Below the pieces are notes generated by a model. It was not told where the DNA came from and did not search any database. It saw only the letters and a list, made by a program, of their open reading frames with translations. Shown one piece after another: positions 1 through 13,528 of a stretch of DNA of 64,000 nucleotides. Made by a program: the position numbers and the translations under genes. Positions within the stretch are counted from its first letter, which is position 1. Every line of letters begins with the position of its first letter. This stretch comes from Candidatus Phosphoribacter hodrii (GTDB taxonomy: Bacteria > Actinomycetota > Actinomycetes > Actinomycetales > Dermatophilaceae). The stretch is from contig JADJIB010000005.1 of NCBI GenBank assembly GCA_016707175.1, forward strand, positions 264,216 to 328,215, read 5' to 3'.

Positions 1-366
1 GGCATACCGGAGGGTGCACACCAGGACGGCAGCGAGCGCAGCGAACGCGCTCGGCGCCAACGCCATCGGTGCGATGGCGAGGGCGGGTGAGAGCGTCAAC
101 GTGGTCACTTGACGAATGTCGCAACGTCAGATCAAGCGACGCTCAAGCCCGTCGCAACGTTGCAGCAGGCTTGGTTGGGCGGGCTCGGTGGGCGGCGGGG
201 AAGCGGAGGTCGGCCAACGACTGGACCGAGATTGCCACCACGACCGGCGCGGCGAGCGCCGCCAAGCGACCGGTCGTTTGGGGCCGCGCACCGCTCCCGG
301 CTCGGGGGCGCCAGGGAGCGGTGTGCGGCATGAACATCAGCGTGCCCGGCTGATCTCAAGAAGGAC
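1..366. other. Left-edge stretch without a supported gene
   Basis: No reading frame here shows a recognisable protein family. The stretch begins with a copy of the CGGCATAC-type word (cut by the window edge), has a direct repeat of GTCGCAACGT near 117 and 151, and contains the hairpin listed separately at 286-326. Together with the gene remnants to its right it looks like degraded intergenic or ex-coding DNA. Confidence 0.4.
286..326. terminator. Strong hairpin, possible terminator
   Basis: Two 13-base arms match at 12 of 13 positions (left arm 286-298, right arm 314-326), separated by a 15-base loop. There is no T-tract on either side, so if it ends transcription it would be the tract-less hairpin type common in high-GC actinobacteria. 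It lies downstream (minus-strand sense) of the short ORF at 367-525. Confidence 0.35.
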
Positions 367-525
367 TCAAGAGAGGTTCCGGGCTTGCCGGTCATCCGAC
401 CGCGGAGTGACCTTGGCGACGTGCTCCCGCGCCGGATCGATCCCGTGAACGACCACGGAGGAGTCGTTCGAGATGGTGTCGACCAAGACGCGGATGATCC
501 TCGACTCCGAGTCGCAGACGACCAT
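367..525 (-). CDS. Short unassigned ORF, 52 residues
   Basis: The frame starts with ATG at 525, just after an in-frame stop, and ends with TGA. The peptide begins MVVCDSESRI and reads like real protein: balanced composition with strongly G/C-rich third codon positions. I do not recognise the family. It could be a small gene or, since a response-regulator remnant lies just upstream on the same strand, the tail of a gene decayed with it. The purine stretch before the start is only a weak ribosome binding site. Confidence 0.3.
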   Translation of the reverse strand: MVVCDSESRIIRVLVDTISNDSSVVVHGIDPAREHVAKVTPRSDDRQARNLS

Positions 526-596
526 TCCGGAGGCACCTCAAGGGAGGTTCAAGCGCGAGGCAACGCGCGGTTCAGTCCTTCGCCTTTTCGGCGGGC

Positions 597-846
597 TTAG
601 CGTTTGCTGTTCGGCTCGAAGCGGAACCCGACGCCGCGCACCGTGTGCACGAAGCGTGGTCTGCTCCCTGATTCGCCGAGCTTCTTGCGCAGGTTGCCGA
701 CGTGGACGTCCACGACGTGATCGTCGCTGAACCAGTCGACGCCCCACACCGCGTCGAGCAGCTGTGAGCGGGTGAAGGCCCGACGCGGCTCGGAGGCGCG
801 GCGCCTCCGCGACGCGGGAGTCCGGGTCCATCTGCGCGTCGAGCCC
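597..846 (-). pseudogene. Remnant of an OmpR/PhoB-type response regulator
   Basis: The last 62 codons (597-785) encode the C-terminal part of a winged-helix output domain. [15 protein letters not shown], the recognition-helix region [12 protein letters not shown] and the wing [13 protein letters not shown] are all clear, followed by a TAA stop. Just upstream, in another frame (about 802-846), [11 protein letters not shown] resembles the start of the same domain. The beta-sheet region between them is missing and the receiver domain is absent. The gene has therefore lost its 5' end and suffered an internal deletion with frame change. No histidine kinase partner is visible. Confidence 0.65.
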
Positions 847-1054
847 GGCATGTACCACGGCGCCGACGCCGTGCCCGGAGTCAAGGACTCCGATCGGATC
901 CGCGCTTTTCACGCAGACATGTCAAGTTCTCTTCGGCACGCGCTTGATCTGGTCGAGTCGAGCCACGAGCCCCGTGACAGGAGCCGGGATGAGGCGACCG
1001 ATGGGGCCTGACGGCCGAGCGCCCTCAACCGCCGAGCGGTGACGTGCTGAACCG

Positions 1055-2308
1055 TTAGGGGCCGAGTGCGGCGATGGGGAGGATGTGGACGCCGTCCTGG
1101 CGACGCACCGCTGCCGTCCGGGTGGTGACGACACCGAGGAACGCTGGTTCGCCCACTTTGTCGAGGTCGACCTTGTCCTTGAACCTCAGCAGGGAGGCTG
1201 CTGCACCGTCGGCAGCTGCGGGGTTCATCTTCACCTCAAGTGCGCCCCACCGTCCGTCGTCGAGGGTGATGATGATGTCGACCTCGTGGTTGTTGTTGTC
1301 TCGCCAGCGGGCCAAGCGGCCGCGGAGCGGTTGCGAGTAGACGCGCAGGTCGCGCAACACCAAGGACTCGAAGAGGAATCCGGTCGCGTTCAGGTCACGG
1401 AGCAGCTGCTCCGGGCCGACACCGAGTGCGGCGACGGCCAGTGATGGGTCGACCATGAAGCGCGCCGCTGACTTGCGCAACGGGGTCGCCGAGCGCATGT
1501 GAGGGGCCCAGGCGGGGACATCCTCGGTCACCATGAGACGGGCCAGAATGTCCAGATAGCCAGCGGCCGTGTCCCGATCCAACGTCCGGTCGGGTCCGGC
1601 AACGTCGGTCGCGATGGCCTGGGTGCTGAGCTCGGTGCCGGTGCCACGGGCCAAGGACGCGAGGAAGCGGCGGAGCGTGGCGGGGTCTCGTCGGACCCCC
1701 ATCTGGGGCAGGTCCACCTCAACCAAGGAACTCAGGTAGTCCACCACCCACCGCTGGGCCACCCTCACCGGCACGTCCAAGAGAGCGGGCCATCCGCCCG
1801 TGACGATGCAGTCCACCAGGTTTGGCACCGTCACGTTAGGGGCCATCGACGGAGTGAAGTCCCCGTCAAAGAGACCTGCCAGCGAGACTGCACCCGTCGA
1901 GATGCCAGTCTCGAACAAGCTCATCGGACGCATCCGAAGGATCGAGTACCGTCCCGCGCCACTGTGCCGAGTCGCGTCATCTCGGGGGGTGGCCGACCCC
2001 GTCAGGAGGAACCGCCCCGGTTCACCTCCGAGGTCATCGACCTGTCGACGCACGAGGTTCCAGAGCTTCGGGGCCACCTGCCACTCATCGAACAGCACCG
2101 GCTGAGCGGCACCCAGGAGCAGTTCGGGAGCGGTGTCCACCAGATCACGGGCGCTGTCGTCGGTGTCCATCCGGAACACGGTCGAGGCACGACGCGACGC
2201 CGTGGCCGTCTTGCCGCACGACTTCGGACCCTCGATCAGGACGGCTCCCGCGGACTCCATGCGTTCAGCCAGTTCGCCATCCGCAATGCGGGGCCGATAC
2301 TCGATCAC
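1055..2308 (-). CDS. AAA-type ATP-binding protein with DUF4143
   Basis: This is a protein of about 417 residues from the AAA_14/DUF4143 family, common in accessory regions of actinobacteria. The function is not settled; members are often discussed alongside toxin-antitoxin or mobile DNA. The Walker A motif is IEGPKSCGKTATA near the N-terminus and Walker B is QPVLFDEWQ. The middle has the family segment LLTGSATPRDD. The C-terminal half carries the DUF4143 nuclease-like core: FLFESLVLRDLRVYSQ, then NNHEVDIIITLDDGRWGALEVK, which resembles the E-VD-EVK pattern of PD-(D/E)XK folds. I place the start at GTG 2308, where GAGGAGG sits five bases upstream and the protein begins VIEYRPRI like its family. 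An ATG at 2371 is in frame, but its extra residues are encoded by the direct-repeat control region. Confidence 0.8.
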   Translation of the reverse strand: MIEYRPRIADGELAERMESAGAVLIEGPKSCGKTATASRRASTVFRMDTDDSARDLVDTAPELLLGAAQPVLFDEWQVAPKLWNLVRRQVDDLGGEPGRFLLTGSATPRDDATRHSGAGRYSILRMRPMSLFETGISTGAVSLAGLFDGDFTPSMAPNVTVPNLVDCIVTGGWPALLDVPVRVAQRWVVDYLSSLVEVDLPQMGVRRDPATLRRFLASLARGTGTELSTQAIATDVAGPDRTLDRDTAAGYLDILARLMVTEDVPAWAPHMRSATPLRKSAARFMVDPSLAVAALGVGPEQLLRDLNATGFLFESLVLRDLRVYSQPLRGRLARWRDNNNHEVDIIITLDDGRWGALEVKMNPAAADGAAASLLRFKDKVDLDKVGEPAFLGVVTTRTAAVRRQDGVHILPIAALGP

Positions 2309-2347
2309 GGTGGCCTCCTCGGTCAATCCGATACCCACTAACCCGTG

Positions 2348-2380
2348 AATCCTATACTCAATATTCCGCAAATCCTATAC
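2348..2380 (-). promoter_or_regulatory. Direct repeat GTATAGGATT upstream of the ATPase gene
   Basis: On the minus strand the 10-mer GTATAGGATT occurs twice, at 2380-2371 and 2357-2348, 23 bases apart, about two helical turns. The stretch is unusually A/T-rich for this genome and lies 40-72 bases before the proposed GTG start. It is probably the promoter and/or an autoregulatory operator of the DUF4143 ATPase gene. Confidence 0.45.
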
Positions 2381-2577
2381 CTACGGCCACGACTGCCCCG
2401 GCCCCGGCCAACGTCGACGTGAACGCAGCTGCTGCGGAGCTTCACGCCGATGGTGTCCATCTGGAGCGCTGGTTGGATTCGACCTCAATGGTCAGGATGC
2501 CGGAGCGTCCTCGGCCAACGTTCGGTCAAGCGCGAGGTCAACCTGGCCGTCGAAACTGCCGAGACCTGCGACTGAAG

Positions 2578-2650
2578 TGGAGAAGACGGGACTCGAACCC
2601 GCAACCCCCGCCTTGCAAAAGCGGTGCGCTACCAATTGCGCCACTTCCCC
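2578..2650 (-). tRNA. tRNA-Ala (anticodon TGC)
   Basis: The minus strand folds into a full cloverleaf of 73 bases. The acceptor stem GGGGAAG pairs with CTTCTCC and includes a G3-T70 wobble pair, the identity element of alanine tRNAs. The D-arm is GCGCAATTGGTAGCGC, the anticodon loop is TTTGCAA with TGC, and the T-arm contains GGGTTCGAGTCCC. The CCA end is not encoded. It is the only intact alanine tRNA here; a second copy 150 bases away is truncated. Confidence 0.93.
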
Positions 2651-2805
2651 TGGTGAACGACTTCGCCGACTAAGGACGAGCCGCTGAGAGCGACGAAGCT
2701 CCCGGAGGGACTCCAAGAGGATACCCGACCTCGAAGGTGGTCTCGCCCGTCTCTAGCCCGTCCTGGGCCAGGCGGTCAAGCCGCCACAACTCGCCGCTGC
2801 GTGGG

Positions 2806-2851
2806 CCCCCTGCTTGCACAGCAGGTGCGCTACCAATTGCGCCATGGCCCC
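2806..2851 (-). pseudogene. Truncated tRNA-Ala (TGC), 5' part only
   Basis: Read on the minus strand, the first 46 bases match an alanine tRNA: GGGGCCA acceptor strand, the same D-arm as the intact neighbour, and an anticodon arm CCTGC-TGTGCAA-GCAGG with anticodon TGC. The sequence then stops resembling a tRNA. There is no T-arm and no 3' acceptor strand. It sits directly after the DLW-39 gene, the usual place of the chromosomal tRNA-Ala in this gene order, so it is probably the original gene broken by a deletion or insertion. Confidence 0.75.
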
Positions 2852-2867
2852 GAAACAGCCGGGACGG

Positions 2868-3014
2868 TCAGCGGCCCGGCTCGTCGCTCGACCGGACGTC
2901 GTCGGTCGCCTCGGCCCACAAGTCACGCTCGGCCTGCTGATCGGCCACGGACTTGCGCATCGCCAAGGCGGCGAGCGCCGCGGCCGCGAGCGCTACCCAG
3001 ATCTTCTTGGGCAC
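2868..3014 (-). CDS. DLW-39 family small protein
   Basis: This 48-residue protein belongs to the DLW-39 family, named for its conserved Asp-Leu-Trp; its function is unknown. The family is typically found between the tRNA-Ile and tRNA-Ala genes near gyrA in actinobacteria, exactly as here. It starts PKKIWVALAAAALAAL, a short hydrophobic, probably membrane-associated helix. A charged segment QQAERDLWAEATDD with the diagnostic DLW follows, then a polar tail. The start is GTG at 3014, preceded by GGGAGG at a good distance. Confidence 0.88.
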   Translation of the reverse strand: MPKKIWVALAAAALAALAMRKSVADQQAERDLWAEATDDVRSSDEPGR

Positions 3015-3046
3015 GGCATACCTCCCGGCTTGGAGAACGACGGTGG

Positions 3047-3120
3047 TGGGCCTAACAGGACTTGAACCTGTGGCCTCTTCCTTATCAGGGAAGCGCTCTA
3101 ACCGTCTGAGCTATAGGCCC
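3047..3120 (-). tRNA. tRNA-Ile (anticodon GAT)
   Basis: The minus strand folds into a standard 74-base cloverleaf. The acceptor strand is GGGCCTA, the D-arm contains AGCTCAGACGGTTAGAGC, the anticodon loop is CTGATAA with GAT, and the T-arm holds AGGTTCAAGTCCT. The bases after position 73 read CCA (3046-3044), so the end is encoded. It is the first of the tRNA-Ile/DLW-39/tRNA-Ala run downstream of gyrA. Confidence 0.95.
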
Positions 3121-3289
3121 TTGCACCATCGTGCGGCGGAGCACCGCCGCGACGCGCCAGACTACCCCACAGCCGCGACCTCGATCAAAACGGCCCATGT
3201 ATGCCGCCCGCCCACCACCGCGCGTAACCCCAGATCGCGCGTGGCGAGGCCACGGCTGCCACCGAGCAGGCCGGCGTCCGAGAGGCTCG

Positions 3290-4060
3290 TCAGTCGTCGG
3301 TCAGCGTCAACTGCACGCCCCCGACGAGCGAGGCGCAGATGTTGTAGAGGTAGGCCCCGAGCGTGCCGAGGGCCGTGAGCAGGATGACGTCGATGACCGC
3401 GATGACCATCGACAGCGAGGTCACTCGAGGGAAGCCGATCCAGTCCATGATCGAGAACGGGTCCGCCGAGTTGGGCTGCAGGCTGCGGACCAGGCCGTCG
3501 ATGTCGTTGAAGACGTTCATCCCCGAGAGGATCATCCACAGGACCATCGTGGCCACCACGAGCCCGACACCGGCCGCGAAGGACAGCAGGAACGACATCT
3601 TCATCGCCGACCACGGGTCGATCCGTGCCACGGCGAGACGCACGCGTCGGCCGGTCGGTCGGGGAGCCGTTCGCGGGGCAGTAGTGGTAGCCCCGGCCCT
3701 GGCCGCGGGCTTCGCGGCCGGTCCGGCGGCCGGTCCGGCGGACCCACCGGGTCGAGCCGGCGCGGGTCGACCGGTCGGAAGAGTCGCGCCAGCAGCCGCA
3801 CCACCACCAACGCCCGCCCCGGCCCCCTGCCCCCGTGCCGACCCCGCCGTTGGACGACGGGCTAGAGGAAGGGCTGGTCGACGGGCTGACGGCCGGGTTG
3901 GGCCGGGTCCGCGGAGCAGTGGCGTCAGTGACAGCCTTCGTGACCACCGTGGCTGCGGTCGACGGTGCCGCGGCGGGCCCTGCGGCGGACGTCGCCGTCG
4001 TCACGGCCGCGCCGGAAGCAGGGGTCGGCGAGGTGGGCTTGGGAGTGCCCCCGGGTGTGC

Positions 4061-4064
<4 letters not shown>
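3290..4064 (-). CDS. DUF3566 membrane protein, frame interrupted
   Basis: DUF3566 proteins are small actinobacterial membrane proteins of unknown role, encoded just after gyrA. The conserved C-terminal domain (3290-3643) begins [18 protein letters not shown]. It has two hydrophobic spans: about residues 14-40 ([20 protein letters not shown]) and near the end ([22 protein letters not shown]). The family usually carries a long Pro/Ala/Thr-rich N-terminal tail. Such a tail starts at GTG 4064, overlapping the gyrA stop as GTGA, but it runs in another frame down to about 3830. The two parts would join through one indel in the G/C runs near 3810-3850. I treat them as one gene with a sequencing error or real frameshift. 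The alternative is a shorter protein from 3643. Confidence 0.7.
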
Positions 4065-6721
<2,657 letters not shown>

Positions 6722-7145
6722 CGGGTTTCCTTACGGTTAAACGACATCCAAGGGGTATGCCGCGACAGGGCGGAGTGTTGCCCACACCGGAATATGTGGC
6801 CAAGAAAGGGACCTTCCCGCAAACCGGGGGCGGCGGGGCGCAGCGGGAGCCGGCAGAGGTATGCCGCGCCAGGGCGGCGGTGACGGAGAGACGGGAGGCG
6901 GCAGGGGTATGCCGCGACCGTGGCGGGCCTGGCGGGAGCGCGAGGGAGCGCAGCGACCGAGCGCGGATGGTTCGGTCGCGGCATACCTCTGCCGTCGACC
7001 CAGCCCCGCGCACGGCTGAGCGCAGCGAGAGAGCGCGGATGGTCTGCTCGCGGCATACCCCTGCCGTCGACCCAGCCACGCGCGTCGGCGCAGATGACTG
7101 CCCTGAATCGGACATCTTCCTCATCGCTCGTTCCTCGCTAGATCG
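6722..7145. repeat. gyrB-gyrA spacer with five GTATGCCG words and a tandem repeat
   Basis: No gene is seen here. The spacer has GTATGCCG at about 6755, 6859 and 6907 and the reverse form CGGCATAC near 6979 and 7051. A segment of about 52 bases starting GAGCGCGGATGGT (6959-7010) recurs 72 bases later (7031-7082). The 20-base stretch at 6900-6919 is an inverted match (19 of 20) to 6974-6993, so the transcript could form a long stem. The region may act as a transcription attenuator between gyrB and gyrA, or be a REP/BIME-like repeat island. Confidence 0.75.
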
Positions 7146-9332
<2,187 letters not shown>

Positions 9333-9519
9333 TCATGCCGACGGCTGCCGCGTTTGTCGCACTAGCGGCAGCCGTAGAAGGCCAGTCTAGTGCCCCGCAC
9401 CGACCATGAGTGCTCAACACGGGCCGTTAGCGGCCCTGAGAGTCGATTGACCCCCGGATCGGACTCCCCCCACACGGCCCGGCCCCTCGCGCCCGAGCGG
9501 GTCAAATCGCGGTTCTGGG

Positions 9520-10398
9520 TCAGCTGCCGGTCGCCACGGGGCGGGTGGGGTCGTTCGACCAGGCCGACCAGGAGCCGGGGAAGAGCGCGGCCGGCACTCC
9601 GAGACTTGCCAGCGCCAGCACCGCTTGCGCCGCGGAGACTCCCGAGCCGCAGTATGCCGCGACCTCCTCGCCCGCGTCGGCGGCGGCAAGGGCTGGTGCC
9701 AGGCGCTCGCGCAGGGTGACCTCGTCGGGGAGGTGCCCGTCGGCGGCGAAGAGGCCGGCGACCGGGAGGTTGATCGCTCCCGGGATGTGCCCAGCGATCG
9801 GGTCGATCGGCTCGACCTCGCCGCGGAACCGCTCAGGGGCCCGGACGTCGACGAGTACCCCGCGGTCCGGGGCCGTGGCCGCGTCGTCGGCCGAGAGAGT
9901 GGGGAGGTGCCCACCCGTCAAGGGGGGCGACAGGGGCAACGAGTCGGACGCCGGCACAGCGGGGATCTCGGCGTCACCAGACTCAAGGGGGTGTCCGGCG
10001 GCGGTCCACGCCGTGAGGCCACCATCGAGCACCCGCACCGGAAGCCCCACCCAGCGCAGCACCCACCAGGCGCGGCCGGCGGCGAAGGACCCCGGCTCGT
10101 CATAGACGACGATCTGCTGGCCGGCGCGCACGCCGGCCTCAGCGAGCGCGTCCCGCAGGACGGCAGGGACCGGCAGGGGGTGGCGACCGTCGCGCCGATC
10201 TCCGGTATGCCGTGTCAGCGCGGACTCCAGGTCGAGGAAGGCGGCACCGGGAAGGTGGCCCGCGGCATACCGCTGCCGTCCCGAGCCAGGCACTTCGCCG
10301 AGAGTCCACCGGACATCCAGCAGCGCCGGCGGGGCGGAGCCGGCCAAAGCGGCGGCCAACTCGGGAACGGTGACCATGACCCCGCGTCGGCTCGACAT
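9520..10398 (-). CDS. Two-domain rhodanese-like sulfurtransferase
   Basis: The enzyme moves sulfur from thiosulfate or 3-mercaptopyruvate to an acceptor through a cysteine persulfide. It has two tandem rhodanese domains. The N-terminal one (about 10-135) is structural: its active-site position reads VVYDEPGSF with no cysteine. The C-terminal one (about 175-285) keeps the catalytic loop YCGSGVSA; CGSGV(T/S)A loops are typical of mercaptopyruvate sulfurtransferases, so that substrate is more likely than thiosulfate. ATG at 10398 and a second ATG seven codons on are both possible starts. It lies between dciA and gyrB, where many actinobacteria have nothing, so it is probably a lineage-specific insertion. 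Confidence 0.85.
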   Translation of the reverse strand: MSSRRGVMVTVPELAAALAGSAPPALLDVRWTLGEVPGSGRQRYAAGHLPGAAFLDLESALTRHTGDRRDGRHPLPVPAVLRDALAEAGVRAGQQIVVYDEPGSFAAGRAWWVLRWVGLPVRVLDGGLTAWTAAGHPLESGDAEIPAVPASDSLPLSPPLTGGHLPTLSADDAATAPDRGVLVDVRAPERFRGEVEPIDPIAGHIPGAINLPVAGLFAADGHLPDEVTLRERLAPALAAADAGEEVAAYCGSGVSAAQAVLALASLGVPAALFPGSWSAWSNDPTRPVATGS

Positions 10399-10470
10399 GT
10401 CGTCCAGCCTAGAGGCGGCCGTCGGCGCAGTGCCGGGTCAGGCGAGGCCCTGGTATGCCGCTGGGGCCGA

Positions 10471-10486
10471 GGTTTCACGTGGAACG
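10471..10486. promoter_or_regulatory. Variant parS site
   Basis: The core GTTTCACGTGGAAC (10472-10485) is the 14-base parS palindrome with one changed position relative to GTTTCACGTGAAAC. It lies in the dciA-rhodanese spacer about 5 kb left of oriC. ParB encoded at 22 kb would be expected to bind it, probably more weakly than the three perfect sites in parA. Confidence 0.75.
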
Positions 10487-10529
10487 TCAGGCAACGAACG
10501 CCACCTCGACTGCGGGGCCGCCCCGTCGG

Positions 10530-11132
10530 TCAGCCGTAGGTGTCACGGGGGCCGGGGCCCTGCACGCGGCGGCGGCCCTTGACCCACGAAGGGGCCGCTG
10601 GCCCGAGTACGACCAGGTCGGTGACGATGCCAGCGCCCACCACCGCCTCGATCCGGCCCAGCAGCGACGAGGTGAGCAGCCGGATCTGGGTCGCCCATGC
10701 CGTCGAGTCGGCCTGGACGCTGAGGACACTTCCCTCGAAGGTCACCGGCCGCACGTGCCCGGCGATCTCCGCCCCGACGATCTCGGCCCACCGACCCATG
10801 ACCGAGCCCACGGTGACGTCGGCGGACCAGCCGCGGTCGAGCAACAGTCGCTCCAACTGCGCACCCAGCAGCGCGGGGTCTCGGTCGTCCCCGGTGCTGC
10901 GGGTGGGCGGCATACCAGCGATGCGACGGGAGTTGGGAGCCGGCTTCATCCCTGGGCGAAAACCCTTGTCACGTGCGGCTTTACGCGCTCGGGCCAGTGC
11001 ACTGCGAGAGGCCTCGGCCGGGTCGGCGACCGGCAGGCCCTCCGCGTCTGGCGCAGTGTCCGGCTCCGTGTCCCTGCCCGCCTCCACGTCGGAGTCCGGT
11101 ACGGAGAGCGGGCCCGCCTCGTCAGTCGACAC
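10530..11132 (-). CDS. dciA: DciA-like DUF721 protein
   Basis: DUF721/DciA proteins help load or activate the replicative helicase DnaB in bacteria lacking DnaC. The conserved domain covers about residues 80-185: [32 protein letters not shown], then [21 protein letters not shown]. Before it is an acidic, probably disordered stretch and a basic segment [13 protein letters not shown]. The start overlaps the end of recF by 11 bases, so translation is probably coupled. The dnaA-dnaN-recF-dciA-gyrB order is standard for the group. Symbol given by family, not by proven function here. Confidence 0.88.
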   Translation of the reverse strand: MSTDEAGPLSVPDSDVEAGRDTEPDTAPDAEGLPVADPAEASRSALARARKAARDKGFRPGMKPAPNSRRIAGMPPTRSTGDDRDPALLGAQLERLLLDRGWSADVTVGSVMGRWAEIVGAEIAGHVRPVTFEGSVLSVQADSTAWATQIRLLTSSLLGRIEAVVGAGIVTDLVVLGPAAPSWVKGRRRVQGPGPRDTYG

Positions 11133-12333
11133 GGGTCACCTCGCCGAGCGTGACGGCATACGTCCGGCCGGTGGAGCGCAGCCGCTCGGGGACGTCCGCG
11201 CCCACGGCGGCGGTGACGAGCACCTGCTCGCAGTCGGCGACGAGCTCGGCCAGCCGCTCGCGTCGCTGGGTGTCCAGCTCGGCGAACACGTCGTCCAGGA
11301 CGAGCACCGGGTCCTCGCCGAGGTCGCGCCGCAGCAGTTGGTATGCCGCGAGCTTGAGTCCCAGCGCCAGCGACCAGGATTCGCCGTGGCTGGCATAGCC
11401 CTTGGCCGGCATCGGCCCCAGCGCCAGGTGGACGTCGTCGCGATGCGGGCCCACGAGGGTGACCCCTCGCTCGACTTCGGCGGCCCGGTTGGCCTCGAAG
11501 GCCGCGAGCAACTCGGCTCGCAGATCCTCGAGGTCGGGGACCTCACCGGCACCGATGGCTGCGGTCACCGACTCACCCAGACTCGCGCGGTAGCTCGCCG
11601 ACACCGGGGTGACTCCCGCGCTCACCGTTGCGTATGCCGCCGCGAGGAAGGGGGTGAGGTCGCGCAACAGCCGCAGCCGGGCATAGAGCAGTTGGGCGCC
11701 GACCTCGGCAAGGTGGGTGTTCCAGATGTCCAGGGTGTGCAGGGTGGATTCCGTTGCCGTGTCAGGGTTTTCGCCAGGGGCGAGGCTGGCCGACCGGCGC
11801 CGGGACGAGCCCTTGCGCAGCACTGGCGCCGCCGACTTGAGCAAGGCGTTGCGCTGCTTGAGGATCCGTTCGTAGTCGGCCCGAACCCCGGCCCAGCGGG
11901 GCTGCCGCGCGACAAGCAATTCGTCGAGGAACGCCCGTCGACCCGCCGGGTCGCCCTTGACCAGCGCGAGGTCCTCGGGCGCGAAGAGCACCGTCCGCAG
12001 GGTGCCGAGGACGTCGCGGGTCCGCGTGAGCGGGGCCCGGTTGAGGCGAGCCCGGTTGGCCCGGCCCGGCGTCAACTCAAGCTCGACGAGGGTCTCCCGA
12101 TCGTGGCGGACGATCGCGGCGCGGATGACCGTCTGGGCTGCCCCAAACCGAACCATTGGCTGGTCGGTGGCCACCCGGTGACTGCCGAGCGTCGCCACAT
12201 AGCCGATGGCTTCGACAAGGTTGGTCTTGCCCTGGCCGTTGAGGCCCATGATCGTTGTGACACCCGGAGCGAGCGGCAGCTCCGCGACGGCATACGAGCG
12301 GAAGTCGACGAGCGAGAGGTGACGGACGTGCAT
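11122..12333 (-). CDS. recF: DNA replication/repair ATPase RecF
   Basis: RecF is an SMC-like ATPase that, with RecO and RecR, loads RecA at single-strand gaps. The 403-residue protein shows the N-terminal [15 protein letters not shown], Walker [17 protein letters not shown], the D-loop/Walker B region [12 protein letters not shown], and a signature region around [17 protein letters not shown]. The ATG at 12333 gives the standard N-terminus. Length is typical. A 28-base gap separates it from gnd upstream, so the two are probably cotranscribed. Confidence 0.96.
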   Translation of the reverse strand: MHVRHLSLVDFRSYAVAELPLAPGVTTIMGLNGQGKTNLVEAIGYVATLGSHRVATDQPMVRFGAAQTVIRAAIVRHDRETLVELELTPGRANRARLNRAPLTRTRDVLGTLRTVLFAPEDLALVKGDPAGRRAFLDELLVARQPRWAGVRADYERILKQRNALLKSAAPVLRKGSSRRRSASLAPGENPDTATESTLHTLDIWNTHLAEVGAQLLYARLRLLRDLTPFLAAAYATVSAGVTPVSASYRASLGESVTAAIGAGEVPDLEDLRAELLAAFEANRAAEVERGVTLVGPHRDDVHLALGPMPAKGYASHGESWSLALGLKLAAYQLLRRDLGEDPVLVLDDVFAELDTQRRERLAELVADCEQVLVTAAVGADVPERLRSTGRTYAVTLGEVTRVD

Positions 12334-12361
12334 GGCCCTGCCGTCACCTGCCTCGGTCGGA

Positions 12362-13384
12362 TCAGTGTGCGGGCGATGCCTTGGGGGCGGCCCGGCGCGT
12401 GGTGGTCTTCTTGGCAGCGACCTTAGCCGCAGCCGGTGCCTGACCCGGTGACGCCTTGGCTCCGGCGCTCTCGGGCGCGGTGGCGCGCAGGTTCTCGCCC
12501 TCAGCCACCGTCATCACCGCGTGCCCACCGAACTGCCCGCGCAACGCAGCCACGGCTTGCAAGGCCGGCGACACCGGCTGGCGCGAGGCGAACCGGGCGA
12601 AGAGCGACGCGGCGATGACCGGCATCGGGACGGCGTTGTCGATCGCCTCCTCGACGGTCCAGCGGCCTTCGCCGGAGTCGTTGGTGTAGTCCGAGACGTC
12701 GGCCAGCGTCGGGTTGTCCTCGAGGGCGTCGACGAGCAGGTCCAGCAGCCAGGACCGCACGACCGTCCCGCGGCTCCAGGCCTTGAAGCAGCCGGGCACG
12801 TCGGTGACGATGTCCTTCTTCGCCAGCAGCTCGTAGCCCTCGCCGTAGGCGTGCATCATGGCGTACTCGATGCCGTTGTGAACCATCTTGGCGTAGTGCC
12901 CCGCGCCGACCTCGCCGGCGTGCACGAAGCCCAGGTCGCGCTCGCCCTCGGGCCGCAGCGCGTCGAAGATCGGCATCGCGAGGTTGATCCACTTCTTGTC
13001 GCCGCCAGCCATCAGGCCGTAGCCGTTCTCCAGCCCCCACACGCCACCGGAGACGCCACAGTCGACGTAACCGATCCCCTTCTGCGCCAACAGTTTTGCG
13101 TTGGCGAAGTCGTCGGTGAAGCGGGAGTTCCCGCCGTCGATGACCAGGTCACCCTTCTCGAGCAGCCCGGCCAACTTGGCGACCGTATCCCTCGTCGGCG
13201 CCCCCGCCGGCACCATGATCCACACGACCCGGGGACCGCTCAGCTTCTTGACCATCGTGGCCAGGCTGGCGACGTCGCGCACGGCCGGGTTCTTGTCGTA
13301 GCCGATCACCTCGTGGCCGCCCGCCCGGATGCGCTGGCGCATGTTGGCGCCCATCCGGCCCAGACCGATGAGACCGAGTTGCAT
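12362..13384 (-). CDS. gnd: 6-phosphogluconate dehydrogenase (decarboxylating)
   Basis: The enzyme oxidises 6-phosphogluconate to ribulose 5-phosphate and CO2 in the pentose phosphate pathway. The Rossmann motif [12 protein letters not shown] is at the N-terminus, substrate-site residues are in [10 protein letters not shown] and [18 protein letters not shown], and catalytic Lys/Asn are in [15 protein letters not shown]. At 340 residues it is the short GndA-like form, often NAD-preferring, rather than the 470-residue form. The last 40 or so residues are an Ala/Lys-rich tail with no expected catalytic role. A gnd gene between dnaN and recF is common in actinobacteria. Confidence 0.95.
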   Translation of the reverse strand: MQLGLIGLGRMGANMRQRIRAGGHEVIGYDKNPAVRDVASLATMVKKLSGPRVVWIMVPAGAPTRDTVAKLAGLLEKGDLVIDGGNSRFTDDFANAKLLAQKGIGYVDCGVSGGVWGLENGYGLMAGGDKKWINLAMPIFDALRPEGERDLGFVHAGEVGAGHYAKMVHNGIEYAMMHAYGEGYELLAKKDIVTDVPGCFKAWSRGTVVRSWLLDLLVDALEDNPTLADVSDYTNDSGEGRWTVEEAIDNAVPMPVIAASLFARFASRQPVSPALQAVAALRGQFGGHAVMTVAEGENLRATAPESAGAKASPGQAPAAAKVAAKKTTTRRAAPKASPAH

Positions 13385-13458
13385 GACGGGTGCCTCCTGA
13401 AGTGACGGTCGATAGGGACGCTGCGGAGGTCAGGCTATGCCCCGCTCACCAGTGGCTC

Positions 13459-13502
13459 AGGTATGCCGCGTGCCAGGCGCGTGCCGGACGTGCGGCATAC
13501 CT
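13459..13502. terminator. Inverted pair of GTATGCCG words, dnaN-gnd spacer
   Basis: AGGTATGCCGC (13459-13469) and its exact reverse complement (13492-13502) form 11-bp arms with a 22-base loop, between the dnaN stop and the gnd start. No T-tract follows. It may terminate or attenuate dnaN transcription, and is one of several places where the repeated word occurs as a hairpin. Confidence 0.6.
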
Positions 13503-13528
13503 CTGGGCGGTGTCGGGGGAGCGGTGCC

